Assembly: GCA_964610315.1 (NCBI GenBank)
Contig: CAZSVM010000011.1
Location: forward strand, 1 to 64,000
Source: JAQVEM01 sp964610315
Lineage (GTDB): Bacteria; Actinomycetota; Humimicrobiia; Humimicrobiales; Humimicrobiaceae
DNA: 64,000 nucleotides
Reading direction: 5' to 3'
Below, in pieces: positions 43,123 to 50,908 of this stretch. A program made the translations under genes and the position numbers. The notes beneath the pieces were generated by a model that saw only the letters and a program-made list of their open reading frames with translations, was not told the origin of the DNA and did not search any database. The stretch's first letter is position 1; each line of letters opens with the position of its first letter.

Positions 43123-43972
43123 AATTTTAATTTTTGTTGTTTCTTTCATAACCATAATATCCCTGGTTTTAGGCTTGAGGAATATTGCCTGTATGTTTGG
43201 TTCAGGTACCGGGATTTTAAATGGTGAAAGAAATTACAGGGAGATCAGGTTAATAAAATATATTTTAAAAAAATGGGAAACCGGTAAAAAAGTATTTATA
43301 ATACTTATATTTTTTATCCTGGTATTATGTTTCTACCTGCTCTCCCTGAACTTTATATTCAGTCTATTTGTCGGTATATGTGTAGAAATATATGTTATTG
43401 ATTTGTTGAATGGTTTTGAGGAGAAGAGAAAATATCTGCTGAATAATCAGCTTATTGAATTTTTAAATAATATGGCAGTAATGCTTAGAGCCGGTAATAC
43501 GGTAAGAAATATATTCAAGTCCTCTGCCAGTTGGTTTAAAGATCCTCTTGGCGGCTATTTAAAGGAAACAGTCAATGAACTGGAGCTGAATTCCACTCTG
43601 GATGAAGCTCTGGATAGATTTTCGCAAAAGTGCAGGAGTATGGAAGCTGATCTTCTAGTCAGTTCTTTAAAAATCAATAATAAAATAGGCGGGGATTTGA
43701 TACCTGTCCTTGATAACATAGCCGACAGTATACGCCATAACCTTAAATTAAAGTCACAATTAAATACCATGAGTGTACAGAGTAGATATTCCGGTAACAT
43801 TATCTCTATATTCCCTATTATAGTCCTGACTCTGCTGTGTATTTTTATGAACCATGCGATAATGGATTTTTTTTCTACCGCAGTAGGAATTATCTCCCTT
43901 ATAGTAGGAGGAATTCTGGAAATTGCGGGGATAGTAATCATTAAGAAAATCACCGGTATTAGAAAATTATGA
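43112..43972 (+). CDS. tadB: Tad pilus membrane protein TadB
   Basis: 286 residues: N-terminal membrane helices, a GspF-like T2SSF domain (MAVMLRAGNTVRNIF ... MEADLLVSSLKINNKIGGDLIPVLDNIADSIR) and two more helices at the end. Forms the inner membrane platform with TadC. Overlaps cpaF, tying their translation. Confidence 0.9.
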   Translation: MSSEILIFVVSFITIISLVLGLRNIACMFGSGTGILNGERNYREIRLIKYILKKWETGKKVFIILIFFILVLCFYLLSLNFIFSLFVGICVEIYVIDLLNGFEEKRKYLLNNQLIEFLNNMAVMLRAGNTVRNIFKSSASWFKDPLGGYLKETVNELELNSTLDEALDRFSQKCRSMEADLLVSSLKINNKIGGDLIPVLDNIADSIRHNLKLKSQLNTMSVQSRYSGNIISIFPIIVLTLLCIFMNHAIMDFFSTAVGIISLIVGGILEIAGIVIIKKITGIRKL

Positions 43973-43982
43973 AGGATAAAAT

Positions 43983-44876
43983 ATGCTTATATATTTGATT
44001 ATGTTCATATATTACTTATGTGTATGCTGGGGTATATTCTATTTTCTCAGAGTTAAAGGCTATTATCAGCCTGGCAGAATCAGTAACCGTCCCCATTCCG
44101 GGGAAAAGAAATTAATTAGTAGGCTTACAAACAATATAAACTCGGTTTCTTATAAAATTGGAAGTATTTTGATTAACAAAAAATATTTTAAAGTCAGGAA
44201 AGAAAATATAGAACTATTAAAGTTGCTGGAATTTGAAAATAAATTATATCCAACTCCAGAATCTTTTACAGGTTATAAGGTAATTTTATCATTTTTGCTT
44301 ATTATTACTGGCTCACTTATTGGCGGTAATCTGATAAATTCATTGGTTTTAAGCACTATCGGAGGAACGATTGGTTATTTTATTCCAAATCTGCTGCTCC
44401 AGAATTTCAATCGTATAAGGCAGAAAGAAATAGATAGGGACTTACCTAATATTATCGATCTGCTTGTAGTAGCTACATTATCAGGACAAAATATTTACAA
44501 TGCTATAAAAATTGTAGCTGCAAAATATAAAGGGAGTATCTGTTCGGAGCTTTCCAGTTTTATAAAAGATATCGATATCGGAATTGGTAAATTGCAGGCT
44601 TATAGAAATTTAATGGAAAGGAGTAGTTCGAGTGAATTCAAAAATTTTGTTTTTCTGCTCATTCAGGCGGAAAGGTATGGATCTTCAATAAATGAAATAT
44701 TAAAGAGGAAATCTGATTATATGAAGTTTAAAGCCTATCAGAACCTGGAAAGAAGAATAAGGAGAACAGCAGTTCTAATATTATTTCCGCTGGTTTTTCT
44801 TATACTGCCCTCTTTTGTAGTATTAGTGGGAGGGCCGCTTATATATTCAATAGGGGGAAATTTTTTAAAATTCTGA
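43983..44876 (+). CDS. tadC: Tad pilus membrane protein TadC
   Basis: 297 residues, four membrane helices, T2SSF domain DLPNIIDLLVVATLSGQNIYNAIKIVA ... ERYGSSINEILKRKSDYMKFKAYQNLERRIRRTAV, typical of TadC. Last gene before an intrinsic terminator at 44891-44919; starts 10 nt after tadB. Confidence 0.9.
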   Translation: MLIYLIMFIYYLCVCWGIFYFLRVKGYYQPGRISNRPHSGEKKLISRLTNNINSVSYKIGSILINKKYFKVRKENIELLKLLEFENKLYPTPESFTGYKVILSFLLIITGSLIGGNLINSLVLSTIGGTIGYFIPNLLLQNFNRIRQKEIDRDLPNIIDLLVVATLSGQNIYNAIKIVAAKYKGSICSELSSFIKDIDIGIGKLQAYRNLMERSSSSEFKNFVFLLIQAERYGSSINEILKRKSDYMKFKAYQNLERRIRRTAVLILFPLVFLILPSFVVLVGGPLIYSIGGNFLKF

Positions 44877-44890
44877 TCTTTTTACGCTTA

Positions 44891-44919
44891 AACACCCCGG
44901 ATAAAATATCCGGGGTGTT
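44891..44919 (+). terminator. Intrinsic terminator after tadC
   Basis: Perfect 12-bp stem AACACCCCGGAT / ATCCGGGGTGTT with a 5-nt loop (AAAAT), GC-rich core. The following bases GTTTGTC give a modest U-tract. As it lies between convergent genes (tadC + and the secreted-protein gene -), it may work in both directions. Confidence 0.75.
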
Positions 44920-44955
44920 TGTCTAGGCGTCCCTAAAATTAGATTACCTGAAAAT

Positions 44956-45324
44956 TTAATTGGTAAATACAGTAGCCACTACTCTCCGGTCACCGCCGTT
45001 TTCGCTTATGTCAGTAGCTTTACTGGTTGTGGTGCTACCAAGAACTTCGGCTTTGTATTCTTTATTTATACTGTCTATTCCTTCATCAAGATTGTCTGAT
45101 ATTCTGGATAGTATTGTTTCTGTTTTTATGCTGTCATCTTTAATGGATACTTCTTTTTGTACCACTGCTGCTTTTTCTACATCTTCTACTTTGTATGTAC
45201 TACTTTGAGTAAAGCTACTGTTTATCTTTGCCGCTTTAAGATTAAAAGCACTAAATAGTGGAAGAGCAGCAATCAATGCCGCTACCACTATGATTATCAC
45301 AGTTATTTTTAATTTAAATCTCAT
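44956..45324 (-). CDS. Secreted/membrane-anchored small protein under riboswitch control
   Basis: 122 residues from ATG at 45324 (minus), chosen because GGGGGA lies just upstream; a longer reading would run through the terminator hairpin. Hydrophobic segment (about residues 7-29) followed by a serine/threonine/aspartate/lysine-rich part without cysteines, ending GGDRRVVATVFTN. No family is recognised; it could be a pilus-associated or matrix protein. It sits between tadC and the pilin on the opposite strand, behind a c-di-GMP-II-like riboswitch and terminator. Confidence 0.7.
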   Translation of the reverse strand: MRFKLKITVIIIVVAALIAALPLFSAFNLKAAKINSSFTQSSTYKVEDVEKAAVVQKEVSIKDDSIKTETILSRISDNLDEGIDSINKEYKAEVLGSTTTSKATDISENGGDRRVVATVFTN

Positions 45325-45338
45325 CAGCTTTTTCCCCC

Positions 45339-45369
45339 AAAAAAACCACCTAACCCAGAGGCTAGATGG
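45339..45369 (-). terminator. Riboswitch expression-platform terminator
   Basis: On the minus strand, CCATCTAGCC, loop TCTG, GGTTAGGTGG (10 pairs, two of them G-U), then seven U. It ends 14 nt before the start codon of the secreted-protein gene. Its 5' arm carries TAGCC, which can pair with GGCTA at the 3' end of the aptamer (antiterminator). Confidence 0.8.
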
Positions 45370-45390
45370 CACATCCTTTTTAAATAAAAA

Positions 45391-45471
45391 AGTAATAGCC
45401 GGTTGCACCACTTGGCTCGTTACATTCCAAAGTGCCCAGATAGCAGAATGTAAGTCCCAGCCTCCATTACT
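45391..45471 (-). promoter_or_regulatory. c-di-GMP-II-type riboswitch aptamer
   Basis: Minus-strand RNA has GGGCAC (45437-45432) and GTGCAACCGG (45408-45399) around an internal hairpin, the core string I recall for c-di-GMP-II aptamers (as in Clostridium acetobutylicum). Closing stem P1 AGTAAT/ATTACT (45471-45466 with 45396-45391). A pseudoknot pairs TTACATTC (45453-45446) with GAATGTAA (45427-45420). The terminator at 45339-45369 is the platform; competition of GGCTA suggests ligand binding turns the gene off. Confidence 0.75.
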
Positions 45472-45522
45472 GAAATAAAATTTAGAATATCAATAAAACA
45501 TATAATTATTTGTTATATTAAA

Positions 45523-45551
45523 ATATTAAAACTTATTAATACTATTGTCAA
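45523..45551 (-). promoter_or_regulatory. Consensus promoter for the riboswitch transcript
   Basis: Minus strand: TTGACA (45551-45546), 17 nt, TAATAT (45528-45523). The expected start near 45516 would put about 45 nt before the aptamer. A near-perfect sigma-70 match, so transcription is probably strong and the riboswitch is the control point. Confidence 0.75.
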
Positions 45552-45804
45552 GATTATTTTATATATTATTTTTATTATATTTTTATTAATTTTTTCGTAA
45601 TAAATAAAAAACAGACCAAAAGTTTTAAAAAATCGATATAAAATATTAATTTAAGTATATTTATGTATTTACACAAATACATAAGTATGGTAAATTAATT
45701 ATATAGGTATATGAGTAAATGTATAAATTGGTATTATGATTTAAAGGAGGTGAGAAATTAAATACTGAAATATCGCATGCAAACTTTATGGTCAGGGAGA
45801 GGGG
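45552..45804. other. Intergenic control region upstream of the pilin
   Basis: About 250 nt, very AT-rich, no coding remnant seen. It includes the palindrome at 45661-45684. At 45744-45754, AAAGGAGGTGA looks like a perfect ribosome site with no ATG, GTG or TTG at usable distance. A second one (AGGGAGAGG) serves the pilin at 45805. A promoter for the pilin must lie here but I could not fix it. Confidence 0.4.
45661..45684 (+). repeat. 24-bp palindrome upstream of the Flp pilin
   Basis: TTATGTATTT-ACAC-AAATACATAA, perfect 10-bp arms, 121 nt before the pilin start. No U-tract, so it is more likely a DNA-binding site than a terminator. Regulator unknown. Confidence 0.5.
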
Positions 45805-45996
45805 GTGAGTAAAATTAAACTGAGGAAAAAAAATATATTGATTAGATTCCGGAACCAGAGGGGACAATCAACTCTTGAATACGCATTGGTTACTGTAATT
45901 GCAGGGATAATAAGTGCAATTTTAATTGCAGTTGGGAAACCCCTAATAATAGATGTTATTTCAAAGGTTTTTGCCAAGATAGCTTCAATGGTTTAG
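45805..45996 (+). CDS. flp: Flp-type pilin
   Basis: 63 residues. After a basic leader (KIKLRKKNILIRFRNQRG) comes the prepilin peptidase site G/QSTLEYA with the conserved Glu at +5, then one hydrophobic helix of about 25 residues. This is the pilus subunit polymerised by CpaF/TadB/TadC. GTG start with AGGGAGAGG just upstream; no prepilin peptidase gene is in the window. Confidence 0.88.
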   Translation: MSKIKLRKKNILIRFRNQRGQSTLEYALVTVIAGIISAILIAVGKPLIIDVISKVFAKIASMV

Positions 45997-46018
45997 AAAT
46001 TTAATCAAGAAATATCAT

Positions 46019-46492
46019 ATGCAGATTAACGAAATGGGAAACGGTTCTAAATTTAAAATTATGTCAGGAATAAATGAAAATAAAAAAAATTGTGAAATTT
46101 CAACCGGTAAATCAAAAGGCCAGGCTTCCATTGAATTTGTCCTGGTTATTCCTTTTCTTATTTTGATAATTTTAGCTGTTTCCCATTTAGGATTGTTGAT
46201 TTATCAAAAAAATGTACTGGAGCAGGCTGCTCGTGAGGGAGTAAGAGTGATAACTACCACCAATTCCAACCAGGAAGCTCTCAAGTGCATAAGAAGAGTT
46301 TGTTCCGGCCTCGATCAGGATAAACTTGATATAAAAATTACTCCCGAGAATGGAGCTTCCAGAAGAGTGGGAGATGTGGTTGAGGTAATTGTTGGGTATA
46401 GATCCGGCGGCATTGCCCATTTACTGGAAGTATTTACAGGAAGAGAGAACTTAATAAAGGCAAAAAGCAATATGAGGATGGAATGTTACTAA
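46019..46492 (+). CDS. TadE-like pseudopilin
   Basis: 157 residues. Leader of about 37 residues, then KG/QASIEFVLVIPFLILIILAVSHLGLLIYQ, the TadE helix, and EQAAREGVRVITTT. The remainder is a beta-rich domain ending NMRMECY. A minor pilin of the Tad system, probably processed by the same peptidase. Start ATG 46019 without a strong ribosome site; ATG 46034 or 46061 would also keep the helix. Confidence 0.82.
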   Translation: MQINEMGNGSKFKIMSGINENKKNCEISTGKSKGQASIEFVLVIPFLILIILAVSHLGLLIYQKNVLEQAAREGVRVITTTNSNQEALKCIRRVCSGLDQDKLDIKITPENGASRRVGDVVEVIVGYRSGGIAHLLEVFTGRENLIKAKSNMRMECY

Positions 46493-46911
46493 AAAATTTA
46501 AAGATACAAAGCAGCGGAAATATTTCTTTCCTGGTATTAACTGTATTAGCGGTATTTTCAATTTTATTCGTATTTATCTTTGATCTCTGTCAAATTTTTG
46601 CGGTGAGAGAGGAGACAAAAAAAGCTTCAGATGCCGCTTCGCTGGCAGTGGCACAAAATTTGTTGTTTTTTGAAAGTCAGGACTGCCTTAAAATGGCTGA
46701 GGAAATTGCCCGGTTAAATAATTGTACTCTGGTTGAATGCAGCTGTGATTATGATGAAGTAATAATTACGGTAGAAAAAAGAATTGGATTTTCTTTGCTA
46801 AATAAATTTATCAAAGAAAATGGTGTGGTTAGATCCACATCCAGGGCAAAAGTAGTGTATCCGTGGGATGAACAGTTTGGTTACTGCGATTCCTATAGAT
46901 TCGATTATTAA
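46483..46911 (+). CDS. TadE/TadG-like protein (Rv3654c type)
   Basis: 142 residues. Hydrophobic helix ISFLVLTVLAVFSILFVFIFDL preceded by a short leader with a glycine, followed by TKKASDAASLAVAQ (the 'ADAAALAAA' pattern of the actinobacterial Rv3654c-type Tad proteins). Overlaps the TadE-like gene by 10 nt. Function in pilus assembly is inferred from position. Confidence 0.75.
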   Translation: MLLKNLKIQSSGNISFLVLTVLAVFSILFVFIFDLCQIFAVREETKKASDAASLAVAQNLLFFESQDCLKMAEEIARLNNCTLVECSCDYDEVIITVEKRIGFSLLNKFIKENGVVRSTSRAKVVYPWDEQFGYCDSYRFDY

Positions 46912-46960
46912 AATTTTAATAAATTTTGAATTAATAACATCTTATAATGAAGGAGAAGAC

Positions 46961-47380
46961 ATGAATTACGTAAACCATATATTTTTACTGGGAAATCTGA
47001 CCCGTGATCCTGAAATTAAGTATACCAACGAAGGAATAGCCATTACCGAGATGGGGCTTGCGGTAAATAAAAAGTGGATTGATAAAAACGGGAAAGAATC
47101 GGAATCAGTGGATTTTTTTAATATTACCACCTGGAATAGTCTGGCGGAAAATTGTGCAGCTGCGCTAAAAAAGGGAGACAGAATCCTGGTAAGCGGCCAT
47201 ATGAACTTAAGAAGTTGGGAAAACAAGGAAGGCAAAAAATATAATATTACCAGCATCACTGCTGATATAGTGGCAGCAAGTCTGGAGTTTAACCAGTTAA
47301 AAATTCTAGAAAAAAATAATATAGAATTGAAAGAAAAGGAAGATGAGAAAAATGAAAAAGTTAAAGTAAAGAATTCATAG
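46961..47380 (+). CDS. ssb: Single-stranded DNA-binding protein
   Basis: 139 residues from ATG 46961 (AAGGAG 6 nt before). OB fold with MNYVNHIFLLGNLTRDPEIKYTNEGIAITEMGLAVNKKW, VDFFNITTWNSLAENCAAALKKGDRILVSG and WENKEGKKYN. The C-terminal tail is lysine/glutamate-rich and lacks the usual acidic DDxxPF tip that binds SSB partners, so it may be a non-canonical or second SSB. An ORF reading from 46868 would overlap the Tad gene and is rejected. Confidence 0.9.
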   Translation: MNYVNHIFLLGNLTRDPEIKYTNEGIAITEMGLAVNKKWIDKNGKESESVDFFNITTWNSLAENCAAALKKGDRILVSGHMNLRSWENKEGKKYNITSITADIVAASLEFNQLKILEKNNIELKEKEDEKNEKVKVKNS

Positions 47381-47416
47381 AATCTTGGTAACCAAGACTG
47401 GTCAAATAAAAGTGAA

Positions 47417-47446
47417 GGAAAACCTCTAAGAAATCAGAGGTTTTCC
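47417..47446 (+). terminator. Inverted repeat, likely terminator after ssb
   Basis: GGAAAACCTCT / AGAGGTTTTCC, perfect 11-bp arms around AAGAAATC. The T's are within the stem arm (GGTTTTCC) and CCGT follows, so it is an imperfect intrinsic terminator. Confidence 0.55.
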
Positions 47447-47556
47447 CGTATTGTTGTGCTTATGTAATAATAAAGAAATTAATAGTTTAATCAGGCAGGT
47501 GTTTGCATTTATAGCTTATTGTATTTAATATTATTTTTTAAGATTAAGGAAAAGAA

Positions 47557-47745
47557 TTGAAAAATTCCAGGGAATTAAAACCTGATGATTTGATAATTTT
47601 TAAAAAGCCCCACCCCTGCGGTTTTAACCGGTGGTTACTATTGAAAGCGGGGAGCAGGATGGAGCTTAGGTGTGTTAAATGCGGCAGAAAAATTATTCTG
47701 GATAGGAAAGAATTCGAAAAAAGATATAAATCCAAATTGAGGTAA
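47557..47745 (+). CDS. DUF951 family protein
   Basis: 62 residues: KPDDLIIFKKPHPCGFNRWLLLKAGSRMELRCVKCGRKIILDRKEFEKRYK. The PHPCG and CVKCG pairs form a likely zinc ribbon, typical of DUF951. Often associated with translation or ychF genes; function unknown. TTG start with AAGGAAAAG upstream. Confidence 0.85.
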   Translation: MKNSRELKPDDLIIFKKPHPCGFNRWLLLKAGSRMELRCVKCGRKIILDRKEFEKRYKSKLR

Positions 47746-47827
47746 ATGTTATATAATTACCTGGTATAGGCCTGGTTGTATTTATAAAAATAGAAAGGTA
47801 TTTTGAGAGGAAAGGTATTTTAAAAAG

Positions 47828-48772
47828 GTGAACTTAAGAAAAACGGATTATGAGAATTACGATTACAGTAAGTTCTGGGAAAATAATAAGAGATTATATG
47901 AAGACAAATCGGAAAGGCTGGCTCTAAGAAAATTACTGACCGGGGAGAATGGAAAAAATAAACTTTTTTTTGATATCGGCTGCGGTTACGGCAGGTTGTT
48001 TAATGAATATATGGATTTCGAAACCATAATCTTAATTGACTATTCATTGAATAATTTAAAAAATGCCAGAAGCAGAATAGAAAAATTTTTAAAGAATAAT
48101 CCTCAGAGAATGTCCTCAGTATATTTTATTGCTTCGGATGCTGCTTGTCTTCCGATAAAGTCAGACAGCGCAGATGTAATATTGACCGTGAGGGTGGTAC
48201 ATCATCTTGAAGATCCCCGGAAATATTTTGACGAAGTGATCAGAATACTTAAAAACAGAGGTTTATTTTTATTGGAATTTGCCAATAAAAGAAACCTCAA
48301 AAACATATTAAGGTTTTTTATAGGTAAAATGGACACCTCTCCTTTTAATTTAAGGCCCTCTCAGGTGGGTGAAACCATTTTGAATTTTCACCCCAGATAC
48401 ATATCGAACCTTCTGGATAAAAGAAATTGTCTGGTAGGAAAATCAATAAGCGTTTCCAATTTCAGACTTAATTTTTTAAAGAAATTTCCGGGCACAAAGA
48501 CTCTTATTTTCTTTGAAAAAATATATCAAAAGTTTTTTCCTTTTATGTCTTTAGGGCCAAGCGTTTTTTTAAAATGTACCTTAAATAAATCTGAGTCCAA
48601 AGAATCCGAAGATGTCTATATGAATAGAAAAATAAATCTGGAGGATATTTTAATTTGCACCTCCTGCAGAAAAGCAGCTCTTATTTTTGACGAAAACAGG
48701 ATAGAGTGTAAAAATTGCGGTCGCGCTTTTGTAAAGGAAAATGGAATATATAATTTTAAAGTGAACACCTGA
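47828..48772 (+). CDS. SAM methyltransferase with Trm112-like zinc tail
   Basis: 314 residues. Motif I LFFDIGCGYGRLF, IILIDYSLNNLKNA, VVHHLEDPRKYFDEVIRILKNRGLF. The C-terminal 45 residues hold CTSCRKAALIFDENRIECKNCGRAF, a four-cysteine zinc ribbon like Trm112, fused behind the methyltransferase rather than in a separate gene. Probably an rRNA, tRNA or small-molecule methylase. GTG start. Confidence 0.8.
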   Translation: MNLRKTDYENYDYSKFWENNKRLYEDKSERLALRKLLTGENGKNKLFFDIGCGYGRLFNEYMDFETIILIDYSLNNLKNARSRIEKFLKNNPQRMSSVYFIASDAACLPIKSDSADVILTVRVVHHLEDPRKYFDEVIRILKNRGLFLLEFANKRNLKNILRFFIGKMDTSPFNLRPSQVGETILNFHPRYISNLLDKRNCLVGKSISVSNFRLNFLKKFPGTKTLIFFEKIYQKFFPFMSLGPSVFLKCTLNKSESKESEDVYMNRKINLEDILICTSCRKAALIFDENRIECKNCGRAFVKENGIYNFKVNT

Positions 48773-48801
48773 TTAATCCTTTCGCGCAAAACAGCAGATT
48801 C

Positions 48802-48829
48802 TTGTAAAAGGATTGTCATCCTGTTACAA
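48802..48829 (+). repeat. Inverted repeat across the rex promoter
   Basis: TTGTAAAAGGAT (48802-48813), TGTC, ATCCTGTTACAA (48818-48829): 11 of 12 positions pair. It covers the -35 box of the promoter below, so it could be an operator. Half-sites TTGTAA/TTACAA resemble Rex half-sites but the spacing is longer than in classic Rex sites. Confidence 0.45.
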
Positions 48830-48841
48830 TTATGATACAAA
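48813..48841 (+). promoter_or_regulatory. Candidate promoter of rex
   Basis: TTGTCA (48813-48818), 17 nt, TACAAA (48836-48841), 55 nt before the rex start. Confidence 0.4.
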
Positions 48842-48895
48842 GTTTTTATCCATGCTTTTCTATAAAGGGTTAAAGATAAGGAATGGATTTTACAA

Positions 48896-49540
48896 ATGGT
48901 AGATAAAATATACTCTGAAAGTATTATTTCAAGGTTGTCTCAATATCTGAAATACATCGTACAATTAAAGGAAATGGGTAAGAGAACCATAACTTCCAAA
49001 GATATAAGTAACAACACAGGAACTAATAGTGCGGAAGTAAGAAGAGATCTTATTTATTTTAAAATAAAAGGTAAAAGAGGTGTTGGGTTTAATATCGATG
49101 ATCTTATTAAATCCTTTAATAAAATCTTGGGCTACAATAGAGTGGTTCGTATTGCCCTGATCGGGGCGGGTAATCTGGGTAAAGCAATTTTAAAATATAA
49201 AATGCTGGAAAGATTCGGATTCAAAATAGATAATGTCTTCGATAATAATCCTGAAGTTATAGGTAAGATCATATCAGGATCCAGAGTGATGGATATAAAT
49301 CAAATAAAGGATGTATTTAAGAAAAAGAATATAGAAGTATCCATACTGGCTGTTTCACCCGATTCGGCACAAAAAGCTACCGATATACTAGTGGAGGCTG
49401 GTGTCAAAGTAATAATAAACTATACGCCGGTTCCTATCAAAACTCCTACCAGTGTAAGGATTGAGACAACGGATCCCATTGAAAAATTATTACACACTCT
49501 GTATTATTTATCTCATACTGGATATGCGGAATATAAGTAA
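48896..49540 (+). CDS. rex: Redox-sensing transcriptional repressor Rex
   Basis: 214 residues. N-terminal winged helix (KIYSESIISRLSQYLKYIVQLKEMG ... NTGTNSAEVRRDLIYF), then a Rossmann NAD(H) domain (VRIALIGAGNLGKAIL) and the C-terminal domain-swapped helix (PIEKLLHTLYYLSHTG). Represses fermentative and respiratory genes until NADH rises. Complete; AAGGAATGG precedes ATG. Confidence 0.95.
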   Translation: MVDKIYSESIISRLSQYLKYIVQLKEMGKRTITSKDISNNTGTNSAEVRRDLIYFKIKGKRGVGFNIDDLIKSFNKILGYNRVVRIALIGAGNLGKAILKYKMLERFGFKIDNVFDNNPEVIGKIISGSRVMDINQIKDVFKKKNIEVSILAVSPDSAQKATDILVEAGVKVIINYTPVPIKTPTSVRIETTDPIEKLLHTLYYLSHTGYAEYK

Positions 49541-49564
49541 TTTTCCTGGAGATATAAGAAAGGC

Positions 49565-50383
49565 ATGAATAAAGCTAGAGGTTGTTTTATTACCATACTA
49601 GTTATTTTTACGGTAGTGGTTCTGATATTTCTATTCATTTTCCTTGTAAATCCCGGTGGTAAAAATATATTATTGCTGGGCATAGACGAAAGAGAGGATA
49701 GCAACAATTTCAAGGGTTTAACCGACACCATTATCATATATCATGTCAACGGCTGGGGAAAGAAGGACAGTCTTATTTCTATTCCGCGAGATGTACGGGT
49801 CAATCTGGAGGGCTATGGCTGGAATAAAATTAATGCAGCCTATGAATACGGCGGAGAGGAAATGATAGAGGGAGAAATATATAAATTGACCGGTATCCGG
49901 ATAGATAAAATAATGGTAGCAAATTTCAGAGGTTTTAAAGAAATTATTGACATACTGGGAGGAGTGGAAATAACAGTGGAAGAGCCTCTTCACGATCCGT
50001 TATCCGGAACAAACTTTAATCCTGGAACTTATATCATGGACGGCGAGCAGGCTTTATCTTTTGTTAGAGATAGATCATCAACTTTGGGGTCTGACCTTGA
50101 TAGAGTAGACAGGCAGAAATACTTATTGAGCGAAGTTATAAAACAAAAATTTAATTTTTCTATGATTTCCAGGGTTCCCCGAATTATCAAAGTTTTAAAT
50201 GAGGAAACGAGATCTGATTTTACAATATGGGATTTTGGTTCTATGGGATTTATGTTATTATTTTCCAGTAAAGATGTAAATTGGTTAACCATACCTACAG
50301 AACCGGCCAATATAGATGGTATAAGCTATTTAATTGCCGATGAAGGCGAAGTAAAAGATTTTCTGAGCGATTATCTAAAATAA
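49565..50383 (+). CDS. LytR-CpsA-Psr (LCP) family protein
   Basis: 272 residues. Membrane anchor at 9-29, then the LCP domain: LLLGIDEREDSNNFKGLTDTIIIYHVN with the phosphate-binding aspartate, SIPRDVRVNLEGYGWNKINAAYEYGG, FVRDRSSTLGSDLDRVDRQK. LCP enzymes attach teichoic acids or capsules to peptidoglycan outside the membrane, supporting a monoderm-like envelope. Starts 25 nt after rex. Confidence 0.88.
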   Translation: MNKARGCFITILVIFTVVVLIFLFIFLVNPGGKNILLLGIDEREDSNNFKGLTDTIIIYHVNGWGKKDSLISIPRDVRVNLEGYGWNKINAAYEYGGEEMIEGEIYKLTGIRIDKIMVANFRGFKEIIDILGGVEITVEEPLHDPLSGTNFNPGTYIMDGEQALSFVRDRSSTLGSDLDRVDRQKYLLSEVIKQKFNFSMISRVPRIIKVLNEETRSDFTIWDFGSMGFMLLFSSKDVNWLTIPTEPANIDGISYLIADEGEVKDFLSDYLK

Positions 50384-50514
50384 AGATGTACTGCTATTGG
50401 GCATATGTTGTTGTGATATGAAATTATTCAGGTTTTACAAATAATATATAAATAATACAATAGTATAGGTTATAAAATAGAAGTTATATGTAAAATTACT
50501 AAGGGAGAAAGTCA

Positions 50515-50829
50515 TTGAGAGCTGATGCCGATTTAAGTATAGCAAATATTTCATCTCTTTCGGATAAAATCGATTTTTTACTACAGGTTTCAAAAAAATC
50601 AAAAAATCTTGATTCTTTTATAAAAAATAATGTACCTGCTGGTGAAAAAAACTGGTTAAGTGATTTAAAGAGCTGGAAGCTTAACAATAAATGGCTTTTA
50701 AAAATTTCCGATATATGCCTTAAGGATTACGACCAGGTTTTTTATGATTGCGGCGAAGAACTATTGGACCTTAACGATTCGGGAAACTATCAGACTTTTA
50801 GAGAAAGAATACTGGAAGAATTAATGTAG
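50515..50829 (+). CDS. Hypothetical protein, 104 residues
   Basis: Not recognised. TTG start with AAGGGAGAAAG upstream. Soluble, helical, acidic-basic mix; single cysteines in ICLKDYDQVFYDCGEEL. No membrane segment or known motif. It stands alone between LCP and the purine genes, so its job cannot be guessed. Confidence 0.6.
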   Translation: MRADADLSIANISSLSDKIDFLLQVSKKSKNLDSFIKNNVPAGEKNWLSDLKSWKLNNKWLLKISDICLKDYDQVFYDCGEELLDLNDSGNYQTFRERILEELM

Positions 50830-50908
50830 GAAAAAATATATTTAAATAATGGCTGATAGTAAAAGTACACCGTAGTTTCTATTAATATTTTTTACCATAG
50901 GAGCAATT

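Noticed and set aside
44956..45411. 151-residue version of the minus-strand secreted protein
   Set aside because: Its first 29 codons run through the riboswitch terminator hairpin; the ribosome site and signal segment support ATG 45324.
46868..46960. N-terminal extension of SSB
   Set aside because: It overlaps the Tad gene; the OB fold starts at ATG 46961 with AAGGAG upstream.
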